A DNA stretch of 64,000 nucleotides from Paucibacter sp. KBW04 (GCF_003852425.1 NZ_QAJN01000010.1:186724-250723); one strand, 5' to 3'. Shown: positions 19,248 through 27,610, numbered from the stretch's first letter. The notes: generated by a model from the letters alone, not told the origin. Numbers and translations: made by a program.

Positions 19248-20351
19248 TCACAGCCACTCAACCAGCGACACCCCTAAGCCCAAACGTGTTTGGCGGAAGT
19301 TGTAGTCGATCAGGCTGTCGCCATAACCGCTGAAGAGCTGCACATAACCGAAGAGCTGGCCGGCCAGGGGATAAGCCCATTCCAGTTGCAGCGAGCCGCG
19401 CGATTTGGCCCCACCGCGCAGGGAGTGACGGGCCTGCAGGGTCAGCACCTTGCCGCCAGCGCCATAGCTCAGCAGCACTTCACCACGGCCGATGTAGTCG
19501 CTGATGGCGGGGTTGTCGTCGGTGGCGGCGCTTTCAGGGATGCGCCACCAGGGGCGGATCTGCAGGGTCCAGTCGCCTTTTTCCAGACCGAACTCGGCAA
19601 TCACCCGGTTCCAGCTGCGCGAGAGCGGGTCGGCCCGGCCATTGGACTGGTGGGTGAGCGAGAGATTGCTCATACGCCCCTTCCAGCCAAAGATTTCATA
19701 GGGCGTCTTGAAGGCGAAGATGGCCTCGGGTTCGTAATTGGTTTCGCGGAACGGCCGGGACATGGCGCCGTTGTAGACCTGCCAGCGCGAGCTTTGGGTG
19801 TAGCCAAACCAGAGGTCGCCATGCGAGGCGATCAGGCCATGCCAGACGCGGGTTTTCAGGCTGAGCTGGAACTTGCTCTCGGCGCTTTGCAGATGGGCCG
19901 ACTCTTGATTGGTGTCCACGCCAGCGCCGACCCGGGCTTGCTCACTGAAAGGGGCTTCGTTGATTCGATTGGTGACCGATAGAGGCAGGACGTAGACCGG
20001 CTTGTGGGTGCGCGGAATGAAGTCATGCGGGCGCAAGTCGTCCGTCATATCCCAGCGCTCCAGCATGCTGCGCTGGCGGTGGCTGGCCAGCGAGGACGAA
20101 GGGCGGTCTGTGGGCGCGCTGAGCACGGGTGCAGTTACGGGTGCGGGCGCAAGCACAGGCGCGGAATTGACCACTGCTGCCGGCTTGGCGGCACGGCCGC
20201 TGGCTTGGTCAAAGCAGGCCAGGCGGGCCCGGTCATCGTCGATATCGCGGCAGTCTTGCGCGTTTGAGGCGGATTGGGCGAACGCCGGCCAGGCGCTGGC
20301 CAAGGTCAAGGCATAGACCGAGGCCAGGCGGAGGCTGTGCTTGTTTTTCAT
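19248..20351 (-). CDS. pldA: Outer-membrane phospholipase A
   Basis: 367 residues with a signal peptide (LRLASVYALTLASAWPAFAQ). After a linker of about 100 residues with a CRDIDDDRARLACFD pair of cysteines, the beta-barrel part starts near YVLPLSVTNRIN. The PldA active-site block is complete: SLTHQSNGR (His and Ser of the HQS motif) and SRSWNR (Asn). The chain ends with a barrel-like strand (LGLGVSLVEWL). The enzyme hydrolyses phospholipids that reach the outer leaflet, using calcium. Start taken at MKNKHSLRL because a longer frame reaching 20429 would precede the signal peptide. It lies 10 bp downstream of the helicase gene on the same strand, so read-through from the SOS operon is possible. 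Confidence 0.92.
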   Translation of the reverse strand: MKNKHSLRLASVYALTLASAWPAFAQSASNAQDCRDIDDDRARLACFDQASGRAAKPAAVVNSAPVLAPAPVTAPVLSAPTDRPSSSLASHRQRSMLERWDMTDDLRPHDFIPRTHKPVYVLPLSVTNRINEAPFSEQARVGAGVDTNQESAHLQSAESKFQLSLKTRVWHGLIASHGDLWFGYTQSSRWQVYNGAMSRPFRETNYEPEAIFAFKTPYEIFGWKGRMSNLSLTHQSNGRADPLSRSWNRVIAEFGLEKGDWTLQIRPWWRIPESAATDDNPAISDYIGRGEVLLSYGAGGKVLTLQARHSLRGGAKSRGSLQLEWAYPLAGQLFGYVQLFSGYGDSLIDYNFRQTRLGLGVSLVEWL

Positions 20352-20361
20352 AAGCCTGTGA

Positions 20362-22641
20362 TCATTGGTTTTGTAGGCCCCACCAGTTGGGCAGGAGTTG
20401 CTGCACCTGGGGGCTGAGGTAGCGATCATCCATCAAATGGATCACCCCTTCGTCGTCCACCGTGCGAATCACCCGGCCGGCGGCTTGCACCACTTTCTGC
20501 AAACCCGGAAAAACATAGGTGTAGTCATAGCCCTGGCCCAGCAAATCGTCCAGGCGCTGGCGGAATTGTTCGTTGACCTCGTTGACTTGTGGCAGGCCCA
20601 GGGTGGCGATGAAGGCGCCGATCAGACGCGCGCCGGGCAGATCGACGCCCTCGGAAAAAGAGCCTCCCAGCACGGCGAAGGCAATGCCCTGGCTCTCGGC
20701 GCTGAAGCGATCGAGAAAGGCCTGCTGCGCGCCTTCCGACATGCGGCGTGATTGCGCCCAGGTGGGCAGTTCGGGATGCTGCCGCTGCAGGGCTTGCAAG
20801 GCCTGCTCCAGATAGCTGTAGCTGCTGAAAAAAGCCAGATAGTTACCCGGCCGGGCCCGGTATTGAGCCGCCATCACCTGCACCAGGGCTTGCAGTGAGG
20901 CCTCGCGGTCACGGTAGCGGGTGGAGATATGGCCGGCGATGCGCAGCTGCAGCTGCTCGGCCCGGAAAGGCGAGGCCACATCCATCCAGGCGGTGTTCTC
21001 AGGCAGGCCCAGCAGGTCCAGATAGAACTGGGTGGGCTGCAAGGTGGCGGAAAACAAGGTGATGGCCTGCGCCGTCTCAAAGCGCTCTTTCAGGAAGGAG
21101 GCGGGCACCACATTGCGCAGATGCAGGCGCAGGTTTTTCTTGTTGCGTGAGAAGGCCCCAGGCTCGGCCGTCTCCAAGGTGGCGTCGCACAAGGCATGGG
21201 GGCCGAAGGTCTCGGCCATGCGGGTGAAGTGCAAGGCCTCAAAGTAAAAGCTCTGCAAGGCCTCATCGTTATCGGCAGGGTGCTCGACCCAGTACTCGGT
21301 GATGCTGCTGACCGCCTGCTGCAAGGCCGTCAGCAGCGGCGCCGGGATCTCGGCATGGACCTGGTAGGGCTCGGTCTGGGCCTTGGCCAGCTGAGCCCAG
21401 GCTTTTTTGACCCGATCCAGCGGCTTTTTGAGCGCGGCCGGTGCCGTCTTGCTGAGCCAGTTTAGGGCTTGCTGATCCAGCTCGGCGGAATACATTTTGC
21501 GGGCGCGTTCGACCAGGTTGTGGGCCTCGTCCACCAGCACGGCGAGCTTCCAGCCATAGGCTTGCGCCATGCCGTGCAAAAGCGCGGTTTGGTCAAAGTA
21601 GTAGTTGTAGTCGCCCACGATCACATCGGCCCAGCGCGCCAACTCCTGGCTGAGGTAGTAGGGGCAGACTTGGTGTTCACGCGCACAGTCTTGCAGGGCT
21701 TGGCGGTCCATGCTTGGCAGCTGAATGGCGGCCACCCGGGCGGCGGGTAGGCGGTCGTAAAAACCTTGGGCCAGGGGGCAGGACTCGCCGTGGCAGGCCT
21801 TGTCGGGGTGCTCGCAGGCCTTGTCTTTAGCGACCAGTTCCAGCACCCGCAAACGGGCCTCGGGCTGATGCGCTTGGAGTGTTTCCAAGGTATCTAACGC
21901 CAGGCCGCGGCCCGAGGTCTTGGCGGTGAGGAAGACGATTTTGTCCAGGCCTTGCGCGGGCGCGGCCTTGAGCAAGGGGAAGAGGGTGGCGATGGTCTTG
22001 CCGATGCCGGTCGGCGCTTGGGCCAGCAGGCAGCGGCGCGCCACCGCCCCTTTGTAGACCGCCTCGGCCAGGCTGCGCTGGCCGGCGCGGAACTCGCCAT
22101 GCGGGAAGCTCAAGCGCGTCAAGGCCTCGTCGCGGGTCGCGCGATGGGCAGTCTCCAACCGCGCCCAGCCCAGGAAGAACTCGCATTGCTGTTTGAAAAA
22201 GGCTTGCAAATCGAGGGCGGTGGCACGCTCGGTGAACACCGTCTCGGTCTGGCGATTGACATCGAAATACACCAGGGCCAGCTCGATGCTCTCCAGCTCC
22301 AGGGCCTGGCATTGCAGGGCGCCGTAGACCTTGAGCTGGGCCCAGTGCAGGGCGCGGTGATTGGCGGGCATGGATTCCAGGCGGCCCTTGAAGGTCTTGA
22401 TTTCTTCCAGGCGTTGGCGATCCGGGTCGAAGCCGTCGGCGCGACCTCGCACCTGCAAATCTTCAAACTCCCCACTCAGACTGACTTCGGACTGATAGCT
22501 GGCCGGACGGCGCCCCACCACCAGGGCATGGCCTTCAATGCCTTCCAGCGCACTGGGTGCGGGTGTGAAGCGCAGATCCAGGTCGCCGCGCTTGGCACTG
22601 AACTCGCACAGGCTTCGCACGGCTACGGTGTAGGGCTTCAC
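20362..22641 (-). CDS. DinG/XPD-type DNA helicase with N-terminal PD-(D/E)XK nuclease-like domain
   Basis: 759 residues. Residues about 25-165 look like a Cas4/AddB-type nuclease domain (RGRADGFDPDRQRLEEIKTF supplies the D and ExK). Then a superfamily-2 helicase: Walker A LAQAPTGIGKT near 210, VLVDEAHNLVERAR near 365, and motif VI QAAGRVIRTVDDEG near 735. Cysteines in ACEHPDKACHGESCPL and CAREHQVCPYY are placed like the XPD/DinG iron-sulfur cluster ligands. It starts at GTG overlapping the stop of the MmcB-like gene (GTGA), so the two are coupled and presumably share the LexA box upstream. Likely unwinds or trims recombination/repair intermediates such as R-loops; the exact role is inferred. 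Confidence 0.88.
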   Translation of the reverse strand: MKPYTVAVRSLCEFSAKRGDLDLRFTPAPSALEGIEGHALVVGRRPASYQSEVSLSGEFEDLQVRGRADGFDPDRQRLEEIKTFKGRLESMPANHRALHWAQLKVYGALQCQALELESIELALVYFDVNRQTETVFTERATALDLQAFFKQQCEFFLGWARLETAHRATRDEALTRLSFPHGEFRAGQRSLAEAVYKGAVARRCLLAQAPTGIGKTIATLFPLLKAAPAQGLDKIVFLTAKTSGRGLALDTLETLQAHQPEARLRVLELVAKDKACEHPDKACHGESCPLAQGFYDRLPAARVAAIQLPSMDRQALQDCAREHQVCPYYLSQELARWADVIVGDYNYYFDQTALLHGMAQAYGWKLAVLVDEAHNLVERARKMYSAELDQQALNWLSKTAPAALKKPLDRVKKAWAQLAKAQTEPYQVHAEIPAPLLTALQQAVSSITEYWVEHPADNDEALQSFYFEALHFTRMAETFGPHALCDATLETAEPGAFSRNKKNLRLHLRNVVPASFLKERFETAQAITLFSATLQPTQFYLDLLGLPENTAWMDVASPFRAEQLQLRIAGHISTRYRDREASLQALVQVMAAQYRARPGNYLAFFSSYSYLEQALQALQRQHPELPTWAQSRRMSEGAQQAFLDRFSAESQGIAFAVLGGSFSEGVDLPGARLIGAFIATLGLPQVNEVNEQFRQRLDDLLGQGYDYTYVFPGLQKVVQAAGRVIRTVDDEGVIHLMDDRYLSPQVQQLLPNWWGLQNQ

Positions 22642-23492
22642 GGCGCGTGCTCGTCTTGCAGATGGATTTGCTCGGGCCCCGCGTCTTGCTCATCCAGGTC
22701 TGAGCGAAAGGGTGTGGCCTTGGCCAGGGCCAGCCAAACGGGGAAGGGCAGCTCACAAGCTTGGTGCTGAGCCGGGCGGGCCAGCTCCAGCCGCGCTTGT
22801 TCGCCCTCGCCCACCAAGAGCCAAACGCCGAATGCCTGCGGAACCTCCTCGAGCTTGGCGATGCCGGCCGGGAAGACGTAATAGACCTCGCTGCACAGCC
22901 ATTGGTAGGACTCACGCTTGGCCGGGTTGCGCAGATCGGACTGCAGATCGGCCCGGCTGACCTTGATCTCATGCACAACCGGGTGCAGATAGCGCTGCAC
23001 CGAGCTGTTGCGCAGGGAGAAAACATCGGGCCGTGCGATGCGCCATTTGGCTTTGGCCGCGGGTGGCGATTCGCCAGCCAGCTCTTGTGGCTCCAGCAAA
23101 GCTTGCTGCAGCTGGGCCGCACTGGCGTTTTGCAAAGCCGGGTCGGCCTGCACTTGGGCCCGCAGCGACAACTCGCGCCAGACGATGCGCCCGGCCGCTT
23201 GCAGCTGCTTGGCCACTTTCTCGGCCAGCTGGTCATGGGCGCTCAAAGCGCGTTTATTGAGCTGGCGCGAGCGGGCCAAGACATCGACTCCGGCGGCGCT
23301 CAACCTCAGCTGGCGGGGTCGGTCTTCATGGCCAGGGGCTTGCGGTGCCCATTCCAGCCAGCGCGCGGCCAGCAATTCCAACTCAATCGGGTCTTGGCAA
23401 GGCCAACCGGCTGATCGCCAAATCTTCAACAAGCGGCTCAGATGGACGCGGCTTGGCTTGAGCTCGAGTGGAGGGCAGGGCGCTTCTTGCAT
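22638..23492 (-). CDS. MmcB-like PD-(D/E)XK nuclease-fold DNA repair protein
   Basis: 284 residues. The N-terminal ~140 residues are basic and helical without a clear family. The C-terminal part has RPDVFSLRNSS, HEIKVSRADLQSDLRNPAKR and SEVYYVFPAG, the P-D...E-I-K pattern of the MmcB/DUF-type restriction-fold family linked to DNA repair and induced mutagenesis. The ATG at 23492 lies only 2 bp downstream of a LexA box, so the message may be leaderless; a TTG at 23525 is the alternative. The 3' end overlaps the start of the nuclease-helicase gene by 4 bp. Together they look like an SOS operon. Confidence 0.8.
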   Translation of the reverse strand: MQEAPCPPLELKPSRVHLSRLLKIWRSAGWPCQDPIELELLAARWLEWAPQAPGHEDRPRQLRLSAAGVDVLARSRQLNKRALSAHDQLAEKVAKQLQAAGRIVWRELSLRAQVQADPALQNASAAQLQQALLEPQELAGESPPAAKAKWRIARPDVFSLRNSSVQRYLHPVVHEIKVSRADLQSDLRNPAKRESYQWLCSEVYYVFPAGIAKLEEVPQAFGVWLLVGEGEQARLELARPAQHQACELPFPVWLALAKATPFRSDLDEQDAGPEQIHLQDEHAP

Positions 23493-23494
23493 GA

Positions 23495-23510
23495 CTGTAT
23501 AAGTGTACAG
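23495..23510 (-). promoter_or_regulatory. LexA (SOS) box overlapping the promoter of the mmcB-like/helicase operon
   Basis: CTGTATAAGTGTACAG is a full CTGT-N8-ACAG LexA consensus. On the minus strand it overlaps a -10-like TATACA (23501-23496), with a weak -35 TTGCCG at 23525-23520. It sits directly before the MmcB-like ATG. Confidence 0.8.
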
Positions 23511-23529
23511 TGCGCGTCGCGGCAAAAAT

Positions 23530-24255
23530 TTAGATCCGGTGGTGATCCGACTTCAGGTACCACTCGTGAATGCCCTGGCCGTCCCAGCGCAGGGTGACGT
23601 GCTCGGCCTGCCTAGCAGGCGGCTGGGTGGCTTTTGGGTTGAACAGGCCCAGGCATTGGCCGCCCGCATGGCGCACGCTGTCCCAGACCAAGCCCAGGCT
23701 ACCGCTCTGGCGCAGCTGGGCGCCTAACTGGCGTGCGGCACCGTAGTTTTCAGAATCGAACAAAGCTTGGTATTGGGCCTGGGCTTGCAAGCCGCGCAAA
23801 TCATGCAGCAGGGCGCGCACGCTGACCCGGTAGCAACGCATGTCCACATCGATGGCCGCCTCCTGGGTGCGGGCCAGAAAGCGGGCCTGGTGGTAGCTGA
23901 CCTCGGCCACGGCGGTTTCCAGCGAGGCGGCGGCGTAGTAGATGCCGTAGCTGCCGTCCGAAAAGCGGCTGCCTTCGGGGTTGAGATGGGTGAAGGCAGC
24001 CATGATGGGGCTGCAGCCGGGGCCGCTGATGCGCTGCTCCGGCGGCACCAGGACCAGATCACCGGCCTCGTCGCGCAGGCGCGGGTTGCCCAATGACTCG
24101 ATGGCAAACACGACCTCCAGATCGGCCGGGTCGCCGACCCGCTCGAACAAGGTGATAGGTGGAAAACGGCTGGGCACCAAGCGGCAGGAGTCGGCCCAGA
24201 ACAGCTCCTGAAGCGCCAACCCGGGACCTTGGCTTCTATTCTTAGCAGCAGGCAT
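23530..24255 (-). CDS. RES-domain toxin
   Basis: 241 residues. The RES family core is visible: arginine in SCRLVPSRFP (about 23-32), the DGSYGIYYAAASLETAVAEVSYH block (about 100-122) and the serine in LVWDSVRHAGG (about 188). Known RES toxins (MbcT, ParT) consume NAD+ or ADP-ribosylate enzymes and stop growth. The ATG overlaps the stop of the upstream Xre-type antitoxin by one base (TGATG), the classical order for this toxin-antitoxin type. The usual family length is 150-230, so this one is slightly long. High confidence in the pair; the exact chemistry is not visible. Confidence 0.9.
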   Translation of the reverse strand: MPAAKNRSQGPGLALQELFWADSCRLVPSRFPPITLFERVGDPADLEVVFAIESLGNPRLRDEAGDLVLVPPEQRISGPGCSPIMAAFTHLNPEGSRFSDGSYGIYYAAASLETAVAEVSYHQARFLARTQEAAIDVDMRCYRVSVRALLHDLRGLQAQAQYQALFDSENYGAARQLGAQLRQSGSLGLVWDSVRHAGGQCLGLFNPKATQPPARQAEHVTLRWDGQGIHEWYLKSDHHRI

Positions 24256-24704
24256 CAGGCCACACCGCCGCGCTGAGCATCCAGATACTGGCGCACCACG
24301 AACAGATCCGAAACCTGGCCGGCCAGCATGCGCTCCAGTGCGCTGCGGCCACCAAACAAGGGTGCGGTATTGGGCTTCTTGACCCAGGCATCGGCCCGTT
24401 CGGGGATGGGCAGAAGGATTTGCAAGCCAGCGTAGATGCCAAAAATATGGGAAAGCCGCTCCAACGTGGCGCCGTCCAGTCCCGCCTTGATGCGGCCGGC
24501 CTTCCAGTCGAAGAAAGTGCTGCGGCCACAGCCTAGCAGTTTTTGCTGTTCCTCATTGCTCAAGTCCCAGGCCTGGACGATGCGAAAAAAGGTACGCAGC
24601 GCCGCCTCGGCGGCCGCCGGGCTGTGCAGATCGCCGGAGGCAGTCCTTTCCTTGCTGGATTTGCCGGCTTTGCTGGGCTTGATGGCCTGGGCGCTGAGTG
24701 ACAT
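24255..24704 (-). CDS. Xre/MbcA/ParS-type antitoxin
   Basis: 149 residues. A lysine/serine-rich N-terminus precedes a helix-turn-helix region (LSNEEQQKLLGCGRSTFFDWKAG, about 48-71), and the C-terminal toxin-binding domain (LERLSHIFGIYAGLQILLP ... ALERMLAGQVSDLFVVRQYLDAQRGG) is typical of the MbcA/ParS/Xre antitoxin family. It would neutralise the RES toxin next door and repress the shared promoter. The ATG has AGGAG upstream. An inverted repeat at 24752-24785 is the likely operator. Confidence 0.9.
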   Translation of the reverse strand: MSLSAQAIKPSKAGKSSKERTASGDLHSPAAAEAALRTFFRIVQAWDLSNEEQQKLLGCGRSTFFDWKAGRIKAGLDGATLERLSHIFGIYAGLQILLPIPERADAWVKKPNTAPLFGGRSALERMLAGQVSDLFVVRQYLDAQRGGVA

Positions 24705-24751
24705 AGAAACTCCTGAAACAGATCAGATGCTGGGTGGGCATGGTTGGGAGT

Positions 24752-24785
24752 CTAAATCCAAGACTGGATCAAATCAAGAATTTAG
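24752..24785 (-). promoter_or_regulatory. Inverted repeat, candidate operator of the RES/Xre pair
   Basis: CTAAAT at 24752-24757 and ATTTAG at 24780-24785, 22 bp apart, about 50 bp upstream of the antitoxin ATG in AT-richer DNA. Position and symmetry fit autoregulation by the antitoxin, but no binding motif of the family is known to me for comparison. Confidence 0.4.
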
Positions 24786-25303
24786 TCCGATAGCGTATTT
24801 GCATATCGGTAAATGATCACTGCCTGCGCAAGAACTTTTTCATTGTGACCAAGGCGGAGCTGAGCGACCAAGGGCTGTAGAAGCCTGGGCCTGGGCAGCG
24901 CTTGACTCCTTGCTATTGGATGTGAAATGGCAAGCGCCAATGAGCGGTCTGGGGCGTGAACTTGCAAGCAAACAAAGGCGGCAGTCTTTTCTTTGATTGT
25001 GTGGGCGTAGCTCGTTGCGCCGGAGAACTGTTGGCATTGGAGGAATGAGGGTGCGTGGCGACAGTAGTGAAAGCGAATCTTGCGACTGGCGCGGCCAGAA
25101 GACTCAATGAGCCGAGGCGACTGGCTAGCTTCCTGCTTGCGCACTAGATTATCGACAATGTGTATTATGTAAAATAACGGAAGAACTGAAACCTCCCTCA
25201 ACGTCCCAAGTGCGACAGAGAGTCAGAGGTTCAAACCGTTGAAGAGCTTCGCTCAGTCCAGGCATGCAAGACCCAAGAACAGATCGCTGAGCTCCTGCAG
25301 GAC
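24786..25303. other. Gene-poor stretch between the toxin-antitoxin and KfrA-like genes
   Basis: About 520 bp without a convincing gene. A minus-strand frame of 139 codons (24782-25201) has no family resemblance, an odd composition and no ribosome-binding site. The DNA is less GC-rich than its surroundings. The only structured element noticed is the dif-like 28-mer at 25148-25175. Confidence 0.5.
25148..25175 (+). other. dif-like XerC/XerD recombination site (candidate)
   Basis: ATTATCGACAA TGTGTA TTATGTAAAAT has the 11-6-11 layout of dif. The right (XerD) arm matches TTATGTTAAAT at 10 of 11 positions and the centre matches TGTATA at 5 of 6. The left (XerC) arm matches only loosely. It lies in a gene-free stretch beside a recombinase/KfrA module. 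It could be a chromosomal dif, a diverged copy left by an Xer-using element, or chance. Confidence 0.35.
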
Positions 25304-26326
25304 TCAATCCATTCTCCGTTTGGTCCTGCCTGATTTTGGGCTGGGTGCCGGTGCAGGCACAGGTTTGAACTGCTCCAGCAAGGTGCGCAGCGTTTGCGCT
25401 TCGCTTTTGAACTGCGTGGCTTGCTCTTGCGCAACCAGCAGTCGCTGGGCCTGCTCTTCCGCGCTGGCCTGGAGGCGGCTGAGGCTGAACTTGGCGGACT
25501 CTAATTCGGCGCTGATGCGGCTGTGTTGCGTGGCCAGATCCAGGGCCTTGGCTTGCGCCTGGCGTTCCGCCTCTGCTTGTTTGGTACGCAAAGCCTCCAG
25601 CTGCTTTTCGGCATTTGCGCGCGCGACTCGTTCGCGGTCGACTTCCAGCAAAGCGCGGCGTTCGGCGCCCACGGCGCGTTCTTCGCTGGCGGCGATCGCG
25701 GCGCGGCTTTTGTCCAGTTCGGCAGCGAAATCGGCGCGAGTCCGCTCTTGTTGAAACATCAGCTCATTCACTTGGCGCTGCAATTCGTCGGCGCGGGCCA
25801 GGCTGGCGGCGTGTGAGCGCCGTTCGCTTTGCAAGTCTTCAATGAGGGCTTGATGCTCCGCCCGCAGATCAGAAGCAGCCGTCCGCAGATCAAGGATCTG
25901 GGTTTGCAGGCCTTTGTTGCTTGCCTCTTGCGCGGACAGTTCGGCCAAGGCTTGATCGGCGGTGGATTGATGCTCCAGGCGCAGTGCCGCTAACTCAGCG
26001 CGGGCCAAGTCCGTTGCCTGACTCCAAAGCGTTTGCACGGCATCGGCCGCCGCTTGCTTGAGGGCATCGGGCAGATCGGGATGATCGATTTGCACCCGGG
26101 CCTTGCCCCTCAACTCCTCCCAAAACTTGGCCAAGGCCTCGGCCGGCACATTCATCGAGCCTTTGCGTACGTACTGATAGAGCTTGGCCGCCGTGGGCGC
26201 GATGCCATGCCGGAAGAACAGCAAGGCGCAAACCTCCCGGTACAGGGCCTTGGTTTCGCTGAACTGGGCCTTCAAGGCCTCGATTTCGGCCTGAATCATG
26301 GCCTGGGTCTCGGTTTCTGTACGCAT
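25304..26326 (-). CDS. KfrA-like DNA-binding protein with long coiled coil
   Basis: 340 residues. The first ~110 residues match the KfrA N-terminal DNA-binding type (IEALKAQFSETKALYREVCALLFFRHGIAPTAAKLYQYVRKGSMNVPAEALAKFW). Residues about 115-315 are a nearly unbroken alanine/glutamate/glutamine-rich coiled coil, followed by a basic proline-containing tail (PAPAPSPKSGRTKRRMD). KfrA proteins of plasmids bind their own promoter and aid partition; chromosomal relatives are little known. The start at 26326 has no ribosome-binding site and may be leaderless (a TAATAT element lies just upstream). Divergent from a tyrosine recombinase across a palindromic region. Confidence 0.85.
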   Translation of the reverse strand: MRTETETQAMIQAEIEALKAQFSETKALYREVCALLFFRHGIAPTAAKLYQYVRKGSMNVPAEALAKFWEELRGKARVQIDHPDLPDALKQAAADAVQTLWSQATDLARAELAALRLEHQSTADQALAELSAQEASNKGLQTQILDLRTAASDLRAEHQALIEDLQSERRSHAASLARADELQRQVNELMFQQERTRADFAAELDKSRAAIAASEERAVGAERRALLEVDRERVARANAEKQLEALRTKQAEAERQAQAKALDLATQHSRISAELESAKFSLSRLQASAEEQAQRLLVAQEQATQFKSEAQTLRTLLEQFKPVPAPAPSPKSGRTKRRMD

Positions 26327-26357
26327 CAATAAATATTACAACGTAAAACGTATAATT

Positions 26358-26402
26358 CAAAGACTTTCAGATTAGTCTTTGGACATAATTACCATAATGT
26401 CC
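26358..26402. promoter_or_regulatory. Two abutting palindromes in the KfrA-like/recombinase divergent promoter
   Basis: CAAAGACT-N8-AGTCTTTG occupies 26358-26381, and GGACAT-N10-ATGTCC occupies 26381-26402; they share one base. The second extends to 8 of 9 matching positions per arm (GGACATAAT against GGACATTAT). KfrA proteins bind symmetric sites in their own promoters, so this is a plausible KfrA-type operator controlling both genes. Confidence 0.6.
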
Positions 26403-26437
26403 ACAATTGGCAAGAAGCTCCCTTTGGAAACCATCCT

Positions 26438-27610
26438 GTGTCAGAAATCGTCTCTCTTGAAGTCCTGAAGCCCTCTTCTGCCCTGGACGGCAGCCACGGC
26501 GTGAACCGCGGCAGCGGGCCCATGCAAATCGATGCCCAAGATGACCGCTCGGCCATCCTGGCCTGGTTGGCTCGGTTTGCGGATTCCCCGGCGACGCTGA
26601 GCAGCTATCGCAAGGAATCCGAGCGCCTGCTGCTGTGGTGTGTGCTGCAGCGCGAGCTCGCTCTTTCGAGCCTGCGGCATGAAGACATGTTGGCCTACCA
26701 GCACTTTCTGGCCGACCCCTCCCCTGCACACATCTGGGTGATGGCACCTGGGCAGAAGCCGGCACGCAGTTCGCCGTTGTGGCGCCCTTTCGCCGGGCCT
26801 TTGAGCCCTCAAAGCGTGCGCCAAGCTCTATCCATCATCAATAGCCTGTTCAGCTGGCTGGTGGCTGCGGGCTATCTGGCGGGCAATCCCCTCGCCCTGG
26901 CGCGGCGCAAGACCAAGCAGCGCTCGCCACGTGTCACCCGCTTTCTGTCCATGGATCAATGGAAGCAGGTGCGCATCACCATCGAGTCCCTGCCCCAGGA
27001 AACCGAGAGGCAGAAAGCCCAGGCGGCGCGGGTGCGCTGGTTGTTCTCCCTGCTCTATATCGGTGGGCTGCGGGTCAGCGAGGTTTGCGACGGAAAAATG
27101 GCGGGCTTTTTCTGCCGCCCCGGCGCCGACGGCAAGGACCGCTGGTGGATGGAGGTGACGGGCAAAGGGGAGAAAACCCGGCTGATCCCAGCGACCACCG
27201 AACTGGTCAGCGAATTGATGGCCTACCGCCGCTCCCGCGGCCTAAGTCCCCTCGCCTCCCACGATGAAACCACGCCCTTGTTGCTGCCCTTGATCGGCGC
27301 GCCCAAGCCCATGGCCAGAACAGCGGTGCATGAGATCGTCAAATCCGTCATGGAGGCCACTGCGGCCCGACTGCGCCTCAGCGGCACGCCAGAGGCCGCG
27401 GCCGCTGCCGCCCATATCGAACAAGCCTCCACCCACTGGATGCGGCACACGGCGGGCAGCCATTTGAGTAATCAGGTGGATTTGAAAGTGGTGCGAGACA
27501 ACCTGGGCCACGCCAATATCTCAACCACCAACACCTATGTGCACGCCGAGGACGACAGCCGCCACGACGCCACGGCCGAGGTCCACAAGGCGGGTTGGAC
27601 ATTGCGCTGA
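26438..27610 (+). CDS. Tyrosine recombinase/integrase
   Basis: 390 residues. An N-terminal SAM-like DNA-binding domain (about 35-165) precedes a complete catalytic domain: Arg212 (GGLRVSEV), Lys in VTGKGEKTRL near 245, His333 and Arg336 (HWMRHTAGSH), His in LGHANIS near 358, and Tyr367 (TNTYVHAE). The start is a GTG with a weak ribosome-binding site; an ATG at 26522 is possible. It is distinct from the XerD at 43413-44384. No phage or transposon genes lie next to it, so it is not obviously part of an integrated element; its partner seems to be the divergent KfrA-like gene. Confidence 0.92.
   Translation: MSEIVSLEVLKPSSALDGSHGVNRGSGPMQIDAQDDRSAILAWLARFADSPATLSSYRKESERLLLWCVLQRELALSSLRHEDMLAYQHFLADPSPAHIWVMAPGQKPARSSPLWRPFAGPLSPQSVRQALSIINSLFSWLVAAGYLAGNPLALARRKTKQRSPRVTRFLSMDQWKQVRITIESLPQETERQKAQAARVRWLFSLLYIGGLRVSEVCDGKMAGFFCRPGADGKDRWWMEVTGKGEKTRLIPATTELVSELMAYRRSRGLSPLASHDETTPLLLPLIGAPKPMARTAVHEIVKSVMEATAARLRLSGTPEAAAAAAHIEQASTHWMRHTAGSHLSNQVDLKVVRDNLGHANISTTNTYVHAEDDSRHDATAEVHKAGWTLR

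Noticed and set aside
24782-25201. 139-codon minus-strand frame between the toxin-antitoxin and KfrA-like genes
   Set aside because: No ribosome-binding site, no recognised motif, odd composition, overlaps the candidate operator and dif-like site.
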